A DNA stretch of 64,000 nucleotides from Pseudofulvibacter geojedonensis (lineage in GTDB: Bacteria; Bacteroidota; Bacteroidia; Flavobacteriales; Flavobacteriaceae), in NCBI RefSeq assembly GCF_042675745.1, contig NZ_JBHTJM010000008.1, forward strand, positions 426,330 through 490,329, given 5' to 3'. A program made the translations under genes and the position numbers. Shown here one piece after another: positions 18,291-27,655 of this stretch. The notes beneath the pieces were generated by a model. That model was not told the origin of the DNA. It searched no databases and worked only from the letters and a program-made list of their open reading frames with translations. Position 1 is the stretch's first letter; every line of letters begins with the position of its first letter.

Positions 18291-19721
18291 ATGTTATCAG
18301 ATAATGTTATAGAGCAGTTTAACGATACAAAAACAGATTTTGTATCTTCAGAATACATACGTAGTCGTTTTTCTACTGTTATGTCTGGCATGTATAAAAA
18401 CGAAGTACCTCTTTATGGAGAACTCCTTGATTTAGTTAACGATGTAAATGATAAAGTTCTTTCCGAATCTGAAGAAATTAAAGAGCAATTAGTTAGCACT
18501 GGAGAAAATACGAGGCTTAATATGGAGCGTCATGGTGCCATTCGTTTAGGAAAACCCTACGAATTGTATACTATGAGAAGGCTTTTTAAAGTTATGGGTA
18601 TGTTTCCTGTTGGTTATTACGATCTTGCTACTGCAGGTGTACCTGTTCATGCTACAGCATTTAGAGCTATAGAAAATACAACCCTTAATCAAGCACCTTT
18701 TAGAGTTTTTACTTCATTATTACGTTTGGATTTAATTGATGATGAAAAGCTTCGTGATAGTATTGAAAGTATTTTAGACAATCGTCAAATTTTTACTCAA
18801 AAAGCTTTAGAGTTAATCGATAAATATGAAAGTGAAGGAGGATTAAATAAAGAAGATGCAGAAATATTTGTTCAAGAAGCATTAGAAACCTTTAGGTGGC
18901 ATGATACTGCTACTGTAGATTATGAAATGTACGAAGCTTTATTGGGGCAGCACAGATTAATTGCCGATGTAGTTGCTTTTAAAGGACCACACATTAATCA
19001 TTTAACACCAAGAACTTTAGATATTGATGAAGTTCAAACAAATATGGAGGCGCGTAATATCCCTCCTAAAGATAATATTGAGGGGCCACCTCCAAGAAAA
19101 TGTCCAATTTTATTACGTCAAACAAGTTTTAAAGCCTTAACAGAAAAAGTGACTTTTAAAAACGATAGTGGAAATAGTAAAAAAGGAAATCATAAAGCTC
19201 GATTTGGCGAGATAGAACAACGTGGGGCAGCAGTTACTCAAAAAGGATTAGATTTGTATAATGAGTTGTTAGGAAAAACCCGTAAAGCAATAGGTGGTTC
19301 GCCAACTGCAGAAAATGCTTCAGAGTACAATCAATTATTAAAAGAAAATTTTAAAGATTTCCCTGATACTTATGAAGAGTTACAGTCTAAAGGCTTAGCT
19401 TATTTTCATTATTTTACAACAGAGAAAGCAAAGACAATTTCAAAAAGTAAAACGTATACAAAATCAGACATAAACCAATTGTTAAAAGATGGTTATTTAA
19501 CTATAGAACCAATGGTTTATGAAGACTTTTTACCAGTAAGTGCTGCAGGTATATTTGCTTCGAATTTAGGAACAGAAGATGCAAAACGAGAGTATGAAGG
19601 TACCTCTAACCAGTCATTATTTGAAAAAGATTTAGGCGAGCCAGTTTATAAGTTAATGAGCTGGTATGAAGATAAACAAGAAGAAACTATTCAAAAATGT
19701 TTGGCAGAAATTAATAATTAA
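18291..19721 (+). CDS. DUF1338 protein, 2-oxoadipate dioxygenase/decarboxylase (HglS-like)
   Basis: 476 residues from the ATG at 18291; a TTG two codons earlier is less likely. Family DUF1338 includes HglS, an Fe(II) enzyme that turns 2-oxoadipate into D-2-hydroxyglutarate. The metal ligands are visible as His81 in RHGAIRLG, His237 in NHLTPRTLD and Glu307 in GEIEQRG; the 156- and 70-residue spacings match those of HglS closely. RRLFKVMGMFPVGYYDL and AGVPVHATAFR are further family blocks. The next two genes, an Lrp regulator and an FAD/Fe-S dehydrogenase, fit the same pathway, the end of lysine catabolism. The 303 bp upstream hold only a possible -7 box (TATTTTTG, 18264-18271). Confidence 0.88.
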   Translation: MLSDNVIEQFNDTKTDFVSSEYIRSRFSTVMSGMYKNEVPLYGELLDLVNDVNDKVLSESEEIKEQLVSTGENTRLNMERHGAIRLGKPYELYTMRRLFKVMGMFPVGYYDLATAGVPVHATAFRAIENTTLNQAPFRVFTSLLRLDLIDDEKLRDSIESILDNRQIFTQKALELIDKYESEGGLNKEDAEIFVQEALETFRWHDTATVDYEMYEALLGQHRLIADVVAFKGPHINHLTPRTLDIDEVQTNMEARNIPPKDNIEGPPPRKCPILLRQTSFKALTEKVTFKNDSGNSKKGNHKARFGEIEQRGAAVTQKGLDLYNELLGKTRKAIGGSPTAENASEYNQLLKENFKDFPDTYEELQSKGLAYFHYFTTEKAKTISKSKTYTKSDINQLLKDGYLTIEPMVYEDFLPVSAAGIFASNLGTEDAKREYEGTSNQSLFEKDLGEPVYKLMSWYEDKQEETIQKCLAEINN

Positions 19722-19888
19722 TCAGTTGTTTCTTTAAAAGAATAATTGTTAGTTCGAGTAAGTTTTATCTAAATAATTAGTAAAATTACTCGAACTAATG
19801 TTATTAGCTATCTTAGTTTTATTCTGTAAATAAAGTTATCTTTTTTATATTGTTTCTATTTTAATACTAACATAACACTATTATTCTT

Positions 19889-20353
19889 TTGAAAAATCAA
19901 TTTGACTATATAGATCAACAAATACTATTAAAATTACGTTCAGATGCAAGAAAGGCTTATTCGCAAATCGCCGAAGAGCTTAAGGTGTCAAATTCGCTTA
20001 TTCACCAAAGAGTAAAAAAACTTACCGAAACAGGGGTAATTAAAAAAGCAGACTTAATTTTAGATGAGAAAAAACTAGGTTATAACACCAAGGCGTATGT
20101 AGGTATTCGACTTAAAGAAGCTCGATTTGCAACAAAAGTAGTAGAAAAGTTACGAGAAATAAAAGAAGTGACAGAATGTAATTATGTGTCTGGTAAATAC
20201 GCTATTTTTGCGCTAGTTTATGCAAAAGATAACGACCATTTAAGAAGTGTTTTGTACGATCAAATACATGAGGTAGATGGTGTTGGAGGAACAGACTCGT
20301 TTATATGTTTCACTACTAATTTTGATAGGTCTGTGCCTGTAGTAATTTCGTAA
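19889..20353 (+). CDS. Lrp/AsnC family transcriptional regulator
   Basis: 154 residues. The N-terminal helix-turn-helix (YIDQQILLKLRSDARKAYSQIAEELKVS and the recognition helix after it) is followed by an effector-binding RAM/AsnC domain at about 65-150. Such proteins sense amino acids and usually control neighbouring genes. It lies 3 bp before the FAD/Fe-S dehydrogenase and 167 bp after the DUF1338 gene, so it probably responds to lysine or a breakdown product and controls this cluster. The start is TTG; there is no in-frame ATG near the N-terminus. Confidence 0.9.
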   Translation: MKNQFDYIDQQILLKLRSDARKAYSQIAEELKVSNSLIHQRVKKLTETGVIKKADLILDEKKLGYNTKAYVGIRLKEARFATKVVEKLREIKEVTECNYVSGKYAIFALVYAKDNDHLRSVLYDQIHEVDGVGGTDSFICFTTNFDRSVPVVIS

Positions 20354-20355
20354 AA

Positions 20356-23265
20356 ATGAAAGACAAATTAGTTCAATTAGAACAAAAAATAGAAGGAGAG
20401 TTAAAATTTAATAACTTATACAGAGCAATGTATGCAACAGATGCTTCTGTGTATAGAAAATTGCCTTTAGGGGTAGCTTTTCCTAAAACGGTAAATGACA
20501 TCAAATTGTTAATTCAGTTTGCTAGAGAAAATAAAACATCATTAATTCCTAGAACAGCAGGTACTTCTTTAGCAGGTCAGTGTGTTGGTGAGGGTTTGGT
20601 GGTAGATGTATCTAGACATTTCACAAAAATAGTATCTGTAGATAAAGTTAAGAAACAAGTAACTGTTCAACCGGGTGTTATTCGTGATGAATTAAATGAG
20701 TATTTAAAACCGTTTGGTTTGTTTTTTGGACCAAATACATCAACTTCTAACAGGTGTATGATAGGAGGTATGGTAGGTAATAATTCCTCTGGTACTACAT
20801 CAATTCAATATGGAGTTACAAGAGATAAAATTGTTTCAATGAAAACAATATTGTCTGACGCTAGTGAAGTTGAGTTTAAAGAACTAGATAGAACAGAATT
20901 CGAAAAGAAGTTACAGCTTACTACTTTTGAAGGAAAAATTTATCAAAAAATTCACAATGAGCTTTCTAATGTAGAAAATCAAAATAGAATTGAAAAAGAA
21001 TTTCCTAAACCATCTATACACAGAAGAAATACTGGTTATGCTGTAGACGAACTATTGTGGTCTAATATTTATAATAAACGAGATCGAAATATAAACTTTT
21101 GCGATTTATTATCCGGTAGTGAAGGTACTTTAGCTTTTACTACAGAAATAACTTTGCAGTTAGACGAGTTACCACCTAGTCAGGCTGTTATGGTAGCATC
21201 ACATTATAAAACTATAGACGATTGTTTAAATGATGTAGAAAACACCATGAAGCATAATTTGTACACTTGTGAAATGATGGATAAGGTCATTTTAGATTGT
21301 ACAAAGAACAATACTACTCAAGCTAAAAATAGATTTTTTATTGAAGGTGATCCTGCAGCAATATTAATGTTGGAAATCAAGGCTGATACAATAGAATTAG
21401 CAAAAGAAAAAGCCAAAGAGTTAATTAAAGACTTAGAAAATATAGGGTTGAGCTATGCTAATCCTATTTTAGTGGGTAATGAAATCAAACAAGCTTTAGA
21501 ATTGCGTAAAGCAGGTTTAGGTTTATTGGGTAATATGGTAGGAGATAGAAAAGCGGTAGCTTGTATAGAAGATACAGCTGTTGCTTTGCCAGATTTAGCC
21601 AATTTTATAGCCGAGTTTACTTTGTTAATGGATAAGTATAAGCAACAAGCTGTTTATTATGCACATGCGGGAGCTGGAGAAATTCACTTACGACCAATAC
21701 TCAATTTAAAAAACAAGTATGATGTAGGTTTGTTTAGACAAATAACTACAGATGTAGCTCATTTAACTAAAAAATATCAGGGTTCTTTTAGTGGTGAACA
21801 TGGTGATGGAATTGTAAGAGCTGAATTTTTACCAATTATGATTGGTAAAGAAAACTATGAGTTGTGTAGAAGAATAAAATATTTATTCGATCCAGAAGAG
21901 ATATTTAACCCCAACAAAATAGTAGATGCTCCAAAAATGGATGAATCTTTGCGTTATGAGATTGATAGAAAAGAACCAGAGATAGATACTTTAATGGATT
22001 TTTCAGATTCCGAAGGCTATTTGCGTTTAGCTGAAAAATGTAATGGATCTGGCGATTGTAGAAAAGGGGTTTCGGCTGGAGGTGCTATGTGTCCGAGTTA
22101 TCGAGCAACTAAAGATGAAAAAGATGTTACTCGGTCTAGAGCAAATACCTTAAGGGAATTTTTAACCAACCCAAGAAATGCAAATCGTTTTGATTCTAAA
22201 GAAATAAAAGAATCATTAGATCTGTGTTTAAGTTGTAAAGCATGCGCTAGTGAATGTCCTAGTAATGTTGATATAGCTGTTTTAAAATCAGAGTTTTTAT
22301 ATCAATACCAAAAACAAAATGGTTTTAGCTTACGATCTAAGCTATTTGCGTATAATACTAAAATGAATAAATTGGCCTCTAAGATGCCAGCTATTAGTAA
22401 TTTTGTGTTTTCTAACTCATTAACCTCGGGGCTGCTGAAAAGTATGAATGGCGTAGCCCAGGAGAGAAGTTTACCGTTAGTTTCTAAATCTTCTTTATCT
22501 AGTCTAGAAAAAAGAAAACAAAAAATAGATAAAGTGATAAAAGAAGTCTATTTGTTTGTAGATGAGTTTACTAATTATTTAGATGCTCAAATTGCTTTTG
22601 ATACGTATGATTTGTTAACTGCTTTAAATTATAAAGTGCTGTTTGTAAGTCATGAAGAGAGTGGAAGAACCTTTATTTCTAAAGGTTTCTTAGATCAAGC
22701 AAAAGAGGTTGCAGATAAAAACATAACAGTTTTTAAGGATAAAATAACCAATGAAACTCCATTGGTTGGAATTGAACCATCTGCTATTTTAACATTTAGA
22801 GATGAGTATAAGCGTTTAGTTGACGATAAGGAGGCAGCAATAAGAATTGCCAACAATACTTTTTTAATTGAAGAGTTTTTAGCAAAAGAAATTGCAGAAG
22901 AGAATATTGATCAAGATCAGTTCACAGAAGAATCAAAAACTCTTAAAATTCATAATCATTGTCATCAGAAAGCTTTAAGCAATCAGAAAGTAACTTTCGA
23001 TTTACTGAATTTACCTATGAATTACAAGCCTACCATTATTGCTTCAGGTTGTTGTGGTATGGCAGGTAGTTTTGGTTACGAAAAAGAGCATTATGAGGTA
23101 AGTATGAAGGTTGGGGAGCAGACTTTATTTCCATCTGTAAGAAAAGCAAATAAAGACACAATAATTGTTGCTAATGGTACTAGTTGTAGGCATCAAATAA
23201 AAGATGGAACACAACGAGTTGCGCTCCATCCGGTATCAGTTTTATTACAAGCATTAAAAGCTTAA
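20356..23265 (+). CDS. FAD-linked oxidase fused to Fe-S/CCG domains, probable D-2-hydroxyglutarate dehydrogenase
   Basis: 969 residues, GlcD-plus-GlcF architecture as in YdiJ. The FAD_binding_4 part (about 20-260) shows PRTAGTSLAGQ, GGMVGNNSSGT and SGSEGTLAF. The FAD-oxidase C domain (about 260-530) has YAHAGAGEIH and FSGEHGDGIVRAEF. Next come two 4Fe-4S motifs, an unusual first one (CNGSGDCRKG...MCPSY) and CLSCKACASECPSNVD, then a CCG region (HNHCHQKAL, SGCCGMAGSFG). Relatives oxidise D-lactate, glycolate or D-2-hydroxyglutarate. Position behind DUF1338, which makes D-2-hydroxyglutarate, favours the last; that is inference. The stop overlaps the convergent lipoprotein gene by 4 bp. Confidence 0.88.
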   Translation: MKDKLVQLEQKIEGELKFNNLYRAMYATDASVYRKLPLGVAFPKTVNDIKLLIQFARENKTSLIPRTAGTSLAGQCVGEGLVVDVSRHFTKIVSVDKVKKQVTVQPGVIRDELNEYLKPFGLFFGPNTSTSNRCMIGGMVGNNSSGTTSIQYGVTRDKIVSMKTILSDASEVEFKELDRTEFEKKLQLTTFEGKIYQKIHNELSNVENQNRIEKEFPKPSIHRRNTGYAVDELLWSNIYNKRDRNINFCDLLSGSEGTLAFTTEITLQLDELPPSQAVMVASHYKTIDDCLNDVENTMKHNLYTCEMMDKVILDCTKNNTTQAKNRFFIEGDPAAILMLEIKADTIELAKEKAKELIKDLENIGLSYANPILVGNEIKQALELRKAGLGLLGNMVGDRKAVACIEDTAVALPDLANFIAEFTLLMDKYKQQAVYYAHAGAGEIHLRPILNLKNKYDVGLFRQITTDVAHLTKKYQGSFSGEHGDGIVRAEFLPIMIGKENYELCRRIKYLFDPEEIFNPNKIVDAPKMDESLRYEIDRKEPEIDTLMDFSDSEGYLRLAEKCNGSGDCRKGVSAGGAMCPSYRATKDEKDVTRSRANTLREFLTNPRNANRFDSKEIKESLDLCLSCKACASECPSNVDIAVLKSEFLYQYQKQNGFSLRSKLFAYNTKMNKLASKMPAISNFVFSNSLTSGLLKSMNGVAQERSLPLVSKSSLSSLEKRKQKIDKVIKEVYLFVDEFTNYLDAQIAFDTYDLLTALNYKVLFVSHEESGRTFISKGFLDQAKEVADKNITVFKDKITNETPLVGIEPSAILTFRDEYKRLVDDKEAAIRIANNTFLIEEFLAKEIAEENIDQDQFTEESKTLKIHNHCHQKALSNQKVTFDLLNLPMNYKPTIIASGCCGMAGSFGYEKEHYEVSMKVGEQTLFPSVRKANKDTIIVANGTSCRHQIKDGTQRVALHPVSVLLQALKA

Positions 23266-24071
23266 TTAACTGTATAAGAGGTTATTTCCTGATCAGTAAT
23301 AGTAGATCCCGTATTAGGAATTGGTAAGTTGATACCTGGTACACTTACTAAAGAATAGCTAAATGTAGCATCAGAATCTATTAAGCCAATTCCTTCTGCA
23401 TAATAGTTTTTGATGATATAAATCTCCTGATCATTTAATATAGGGAAATTAATATTGTTTACTGGAGTTGTAGCAGATGCACTAATAATTATATCTGCTA
23501 CAATAACATTATTATATATTTGTCCGTCTACGGTATGGTTATCTAAGGTTTCTCCTTGCTTAGTTTTAACTACATAACTAACATCTATTGTAATACCTTG
23601 AATAGTTTGGTTAGTAGAGCCAGGCTGTTCAGATAAAATATCTCCATTGTTTTTGTTTTGATTAATTAGCTCTACATCATCAATTACAATGCTATGATCT
23701 GTACCTCCTAATTGACTTAATGGAAGATCAATCTCACCTTTCATATAAAGAACACCTTCTTCAGATCTAAAATTATTTTGATCTAACATACCAGACATGA
23801 TACCTGTGCTGCCTTGAGACATACTCATATCTGTATAAGTTTTAGAGTTTATTACAACATCTGCATCAGCGGTAATAACGTCTGTACTGTTGGTAACATT
23901 AGTTCCGTCATTAGAAGAAACTGCATATGTCCAAGTATTTCCAACAGTTAGTGGAGAGTAATTGTTGTATGTTATTGGGGTACTTGATCCGTCATCAGAA
24001 GATGAACATGAAATGGTACAAATTGAAGCTAATAATAAAGCATTAAACCCTATTTTTTTTAAAGAAATCAT
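23262..24071 (-). CDS. Surface lipoprotein of unknown function
   Basis: 269 residues. A signal peptide with lipobox ends CTISC, and the first mature residues SSSDDGSS look like the acidic export signal that sends Bacteroidota lipoproteins to the cell surface. The mature protein starts with YSPLTVGNTWTYAVSSNDG, a motif found in many flavobacterial secreted lipoproteins, and is otherwise Thr/Asn/Ser-rich beta sequence. No enzyme motif is seen. It converges on the FAD/Fe-S gene with a 4-bp overlap at the stops. Confidence 0.75.
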   Translation of the reverse strand: MISLKKIGFNALLLASICTISCSSSDDGSSTPITYNNYSPLTVGNTWTYAVSSNDGTNVTNSTDVITADADVVINSKTYTDMSMSQGSTGIMSGMLDQNNFRSEEGVLYMKGEIDLPLSQLGGTDHSIVIDDVELINQNKNNGDILSEQPGSTNQTIQGITIDVSYVVKTKQGETLDNHTVDGQIYNNVIVADIIISASATTPVNNINFPILNDQEIYIIKNYYAEGIGLIDSDATFSYSLVSVPGINLPIPNTGSTITDQEITSYTVN

Positions 24072-24166
24072 ATTATAATTTTGGATTAATTAGCGCTAAA
24101 TATACAATTTTTTATTAAGAGCTAACAGATGTCCAATTTTATTTTAAGGATGAACTATATTTTGCT

Positions 24167-24174
24167 TAGATTTG
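24167..24174 (+). promoter_or_regulatory. -7 element for aroC
   Basis: TAGATTTG fits TANNTTTG; no clear -33. Transcription would start near 24181, about 16 nt before the aroC ATG. Confidence 0.45.
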
Positions 24175-24196
24175 TTGCTATATTTTAAAAAATACT

Positions 24197-25261
24197 ATGT
24201 CTGGTAATACTTTTGGTAAGTTATTTAAACTTACAAGTTTTGGTGAGTCTCATGGAAAAGCTCTTGGTGGAGTTATAGATGGCTGTTCGGCGGGAATAGA
24301 ATTAGACCTGAATGCTATTCAATATGAAATGGATAGAAGAAAACCTGGGCAATCTGCAATTGTAACTCAACGAAAAGAGCCAGATACTGTAGAGTTTTAT
24401 TCTGGTATTTTTGAAGGGAAAACCACTGGAGCGCCTATAGGATTTGTTATTCATAATACCAATCAGAAATCACATGATTATTCGCATATAAAAGATAGTT
24501 ACAGACCTTCTCATGCCGATTATGTTTTTGATAAAAAATATGGTTTTAGAGACTATAGAGGAGGCGGAAGAACATCTGCTAGAGAAACCGCTAGTAGAGT
24601 AGTAGCAGGAGCTGTAGCTAAACAATTACTTAAAGGTATTGAAATCAATGCTTTTGTATCTTCTGTAGGAGATATATTTATAGATAAACCTTATCAAGAT
24701 CTAGATTTTTCTAAAATAGAATCGAATCCGGTTCGTTGTCCAGATGAAGCTTCAGCTGCTAAAATGGAAGAGCGAATCAGAGAAATTAGAAAAGAAGGAG
24801 ATACAATAGGAGGGACAGTTACTTGTGTTATTAAAAATGTTCCTGTAGGCTTAGGAGAACCGGTATTTGATAAATTACATGCAGATTTAGGTAAAGCTAT
24901 GCTTTCTATTAATGCTGTCAAAGGTTTTGAGTACGGTAGTGGGTTTTGTGGTGCAAAAATGAAAGGAAGTGAACATAATGATTTGTTTAACCCTGATGGT
25001 ACAACAAAAACGAATCTTTCAGGAGGAATACAAGGTGGAATAAGTAACGGAATGGATATTTATTTTAGGGTAGCTTTTAAGCCAGTAGCTACTATTATGA
25101 AAGAACAAGAAACTATAGATAAAGAAGGTAATATTGTAAAGATGATGGGTAAAGGTCGTCATGATCCTTGTGTGGTGCCTAGAGCAGTTCCTATTGTTGA
25201 GGCTATGGCTGCATTAGTATTAGCAGATAATTATTTACTATCTAGAACAAACAGAATATAA
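24197..25261 (+). CDS. aroC: Chorismate synthase
   Basis: Reduced-FMN-dependent enzyme that makes chorismate from EPSP, the last shikimate step. It has 354 residues. All three family signatures are present: GESHGKALGGVIDGCSAG near the start, the middle segment DYRGGGRTSARET with the conserved Arg/His cluster, and the C-terminal GRHDPCVVPRAVPIVE. It stands apart from aroB at 30477. The symporter gene follows after 17 bp on the same strand, so readthrough is likely. Confidence 0.98.
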   Translation: MSGNTFGKLFKLTSFGESHGKALGGVIDGCSAGIELDLNAIQYEMDRRKPGQSAIVTQRKEPDTVEFYSGIFEGKTTGAPIGFVIHNTNQKSHDYSHIKDSYRPSHADYVFDKKYGFRDYRGGGRTSARETASRVVAGAVAKQLLKGIEINAFVSSVGDIFIDKPYQDLDFSKIESNPVRCPDEASAAKMEERIREIRKEGDTIGGTVTCVIKNVPVGLGEPVFDKLHADLGKAMLSINAVKGFEYGSGFCGAKMKGSEHNDLFNPDGTTKTNLSGGIQGGISNGMDIYFRVAFKPVATIMKEQETIDKEGNIVKMMGKGRHDPCVVPRAVPIVEAMAALVLADNYLLSRTNRI

Positions 25262-25278
25262 ATACAACTAACCCAACT

Positions 25279-26595
25279 ATGAAAAAATTAGCTTTACACT
25301 GGAAAATCCTGATAGGAATGATGTTAGGAATCGTTTTTGGATTTATAATGAATTCTGTAGAGGGAGGGAAAAATATAGTTATAGATTGGATTAAACCCTT
25401 CGGGACTATTTTTATCAATCTTCTAAAACTAATAGCTGTACCGCTAATTTTAGCTTCATTAATTAAAGGAGTATCAGATTTAAAAGATATTTCTAAAATT
25501 AAAACGATGGGCTTGCGAACTATTTCTATTTATATAGTTACTACTTTAGTAGCAATTGTAATTGGTTTGGGTATTGTAAATACTGTTAAACCAGGAGAGG
25601 GAATGGCCAAGGAAACTATAGAAAAAATTAAGGAGAATTATTCTAGTTCTGCAGATGCTATGGTAGGAAAAGCCAAAGTGCAAGCAGAAGCTGGACCATT
25701 ACAAGCTTTGGTAGATATCTTCCCGAAGAATATTTTTGTAGCAATGGGAGAAGCAAAAATGTTGCAAATAATTTTCTTTGCTTTATTCGTAGGTATATGT
25801 TTGTTGTTGATACCTGAGAAAAAGGCCAAACCAATGATAGACTTCTTTGATTCCTTAAATGAGGTTGTTATGAAAATGGTAGACCTAATTATGCTTTTTG
25901 CTCCCTATGCGGTATTTGCTTTATTGGCAAACGTAATCGTTGCTTTTGATGATACTGAGATTTTGGTAAAACTATTATGGTATGCTATGTGTGTTGTTAT
26001 AGGGTTGGTTTTAATGATTGGGTTCTATTTGTTGTTAGTTAGTATTTATGCTAAAAAATCTCCTTTATGGTTTTTACAAAAATTAAGCCCAGCACAGTTA
26101 TTAGCTTTTTCAACTAGTTCTAGTGCTGCTACTCTCCCTGTTACAATGGAAAGAGTAGAAGAGCATTTAGGAGTAGATAAAGAAGTTTCAGGTTTTGTTT
26201 TACCAGTGGGTGCAACTATAAATATGGACGGTACGAGTTTATATCAAGGTGTAGCAGCAGTTTTTATCATGCAAGTTATATGGCCAGAAGGATTAACTTT
26301 TACCAATCAATTAGTTATTGTTTTTACAGCTTTATTAGCTTCTATAGGTTCTGCAGCGGTGCCAAGTGCGGGTATGGTAATGTTAGTTATTGTATTAGAA
26401 TCTATTGGTTTCCCAGCAGAATTATTGCCAATAGGCTTAGCATTGATATTTGCTGTAGATAGACCTTTAGATATGTGTAGAACTACTGTAAACGTAACGG
26501 GTGATGCTACAGTTTCTATGTTGGTAGCAAAATCTTTAGGCAAATTAGGGAATCCTAAAGTGAAAAATTGGGATGATCATTATAAAGAAGATTAA
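25279..26595 (+). CDS. Dicarboxylate/amino acid:cation symporter (DAACS, GltP/DctA-like)
   Basis: 438 residues, 8 transmembrane helices with two re-entrant hairpins. The first hairpin SSSAATLPVT and the second, around GSAAVPSAG, are the substrate and ion gates of the GltPh family; NMDGTSLYQGVAAVF carries the conserved NMDGT cation-binding motif, and AVDRPLDMCRTTVNVTGD has the Arg and Asp of the binding site. It imports glutamate/aspartate or C4-dicarboxylates with H+ or Na+. It lies between aroC and the ATP-grasp operon with gaps of 17 and 31 bp, so it could supply the substrate of the ATP-grasp ligase. Confidence 0.94.
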   Translation: MKKLALHWKILIGMMLGIVFGFIMNSVEGGKNIVIDWIKPFGTIFINLLKLIAVPLILASLIKGVSDLKDISKIKTMGLRTISIYIVTTLVAIVIGLGIVNTVKPGEGMAKETIEKIKENYSSSADAMVGKAKVQAEAGPLQALVDIFPKNIFVAMGEAKMLQIIFFALFVGICLLLIPEKKAKPMIDFFDSLNEVVMKMVDLIMLFAPYAVFALLANVIVAFDDTEILVKLLWYAMCVVIGLVLMIGFYLLLVSIYAKKSPLWFLQKLSPAQLLAFSTSSSAATLPVTMERVEEHLGVDKEVSGFVLPVGATINMDGTSLYQGVAAVFIMQVIWPEGLTFTNQLVIVFTALLASIGSAAVPSAGMVMLVIVLESIGFPAELLPIGLALIFAVDRPLDMCRTTVNVTGDATVSMLVAKSLGKLGNPKVKNWDDHYKED

Positions 26596-26626
26596 TTTAT
26601 TTTATTAAACTAACAATATTATTACT

Positions 26627-27655
26627 ATGAAAATTTGTTTTTTAATGTATCCTTGGGAGAATGTAGATCCGAATAAGGATAGTACACTAACCCTTATACA
26701 TGAGTGTGTTAAAAGGGGGCATACAGTTGCAGTAGCTACACCAGCTAATTTAACAATTCGTAATAGTATTGCTTATGGTTTTTGCAAGCTTATAGCTAAA
26801 GAAGAAAAAATATCTCGTTCAATAAAAACATTTTATAAAAATGCTATTTTAAAAGAAAAAATGCTGCCTCTGGCTGGTTTCGATGTTATTTTTATGCGTG
26901 CCAATCCACCATTAGATCCAATAGCACTAAACTTTTTAGATTCTGTTAAAGAAGATGTTTTTGTGGTAAATAGTGTAGATGGTTTAAGAGAGGCAAATAA
27001 TAAATTGTACACAGCTGTTTTTGACGACCCTAATAATGAAATTATACCAGTAACTCATGTTTCAAAAAATAAGGAGTACTTAAAAAAAACAATTAAAGAG
27101 TCAGAAAGTGAAAGGATGATTATGAAGCCGTTAAATGGTTTTGGAGGCTCTGGTGTTATTATGCTAGAGAAGAGTGCACGATCAAATATTAATTCACTTT
27201 TAGATTTTTATATAGACAGTAAAGATGGGAGTTCTAATTATGTAATTCTTCAAGAATATATAGAGGGGGCAGATCAAGGAGATGTTAGAATTTTATTGTT
27301 AAACGGAGAACCCATAGGAGCTATGAGAAGAATTCCTGGTTCAGACGATCATCGTTCTAATGTTACAGCAGGCGGAACTGTTGTTAAGCATAAATTGACC
27401 AAGCAAGAAAAAGAATTATGTAAGCGCATTGGTCCAAAACTATTAAAAGACGGGTTGTTTTTTGTGGGTATAGACGTTATAAACGGAAAATTGGTTGAAG
27501 TAAATGTAATGAGCCCTGGCGGAATAACTTATATAAACAAAGTTGCTAAGGTTAAACTTCAAGAAAAAGTTATTGATGCCTTAGAGTCTGAAATTAATCA
27601 GAGAAATAAGCAATTAGAACGTAGAGCTCGTTTAAAAAGTTCGATGAATGATTAG
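26627..27655 (+). CDS. GshB-like ATP-grasp ligase
   Basis: 342 residues. ATP-grasp fold with the GshB/RimK layout: the phosphate loop MKPLNGFGGSGVIML at about 166-180, the hinge LQEYIEGADQGDVRILLLNGEPI, the GshB-type NVTAGGT, and metal ligands in FFVGIDVINGKLVEVNVMSPGG. Such enzymes join a carboxylate to an amine via an acyl phosphate. It is usually labelled glutathione synthase, but no gamma-glutamylcysteine ligase is seen and bshA shows a bacillithiol producer, so true glutathione synthesis is doubtful. It overlaps the next gene by 8 bp and forms an operon with an amidohydrolase and a peptidase, suggesting a modify/unmodify set. Confidence 0.85.
   Translation: MKICFLMYPWENVDPNKDSTLTLIHECVKRGHTVAVATPANLTIRNSIAYGFCKLIAKEEKISRSIKTFYKNAILKEKMLPLAGFDVIFMRANPPLDPIALNFLDSVKEDVFVVNSVDGLREANNKLYTAVFDDPNNEIIPVTHVSKNKEYLKKTIKESESERMIMKPLNGFGGSGVIMLEKSARSNINSLLDFYIDSKDGSSNYVILQEYIEGADQGDVRILLLNGEPIGAMRRIPGSDDHRSNVTAGGTVVKHKLTKQEKELCKRIGPKLLKDGLFFVGIDVINGKLVEVNVMSPGGITYINKVAKVKLQEKVIDALESEINQRNKQLERRARLKSSMND

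Noticed and set aside
26627..27655. Glutathione synthase as the function of the ATP-grasp gene
   Set aside because: The fold fits, but no gamma-glutamylcysteine ligase is seen, bshA points to bacillithiol, and the operon partners do not belong to glutathione synthesis.
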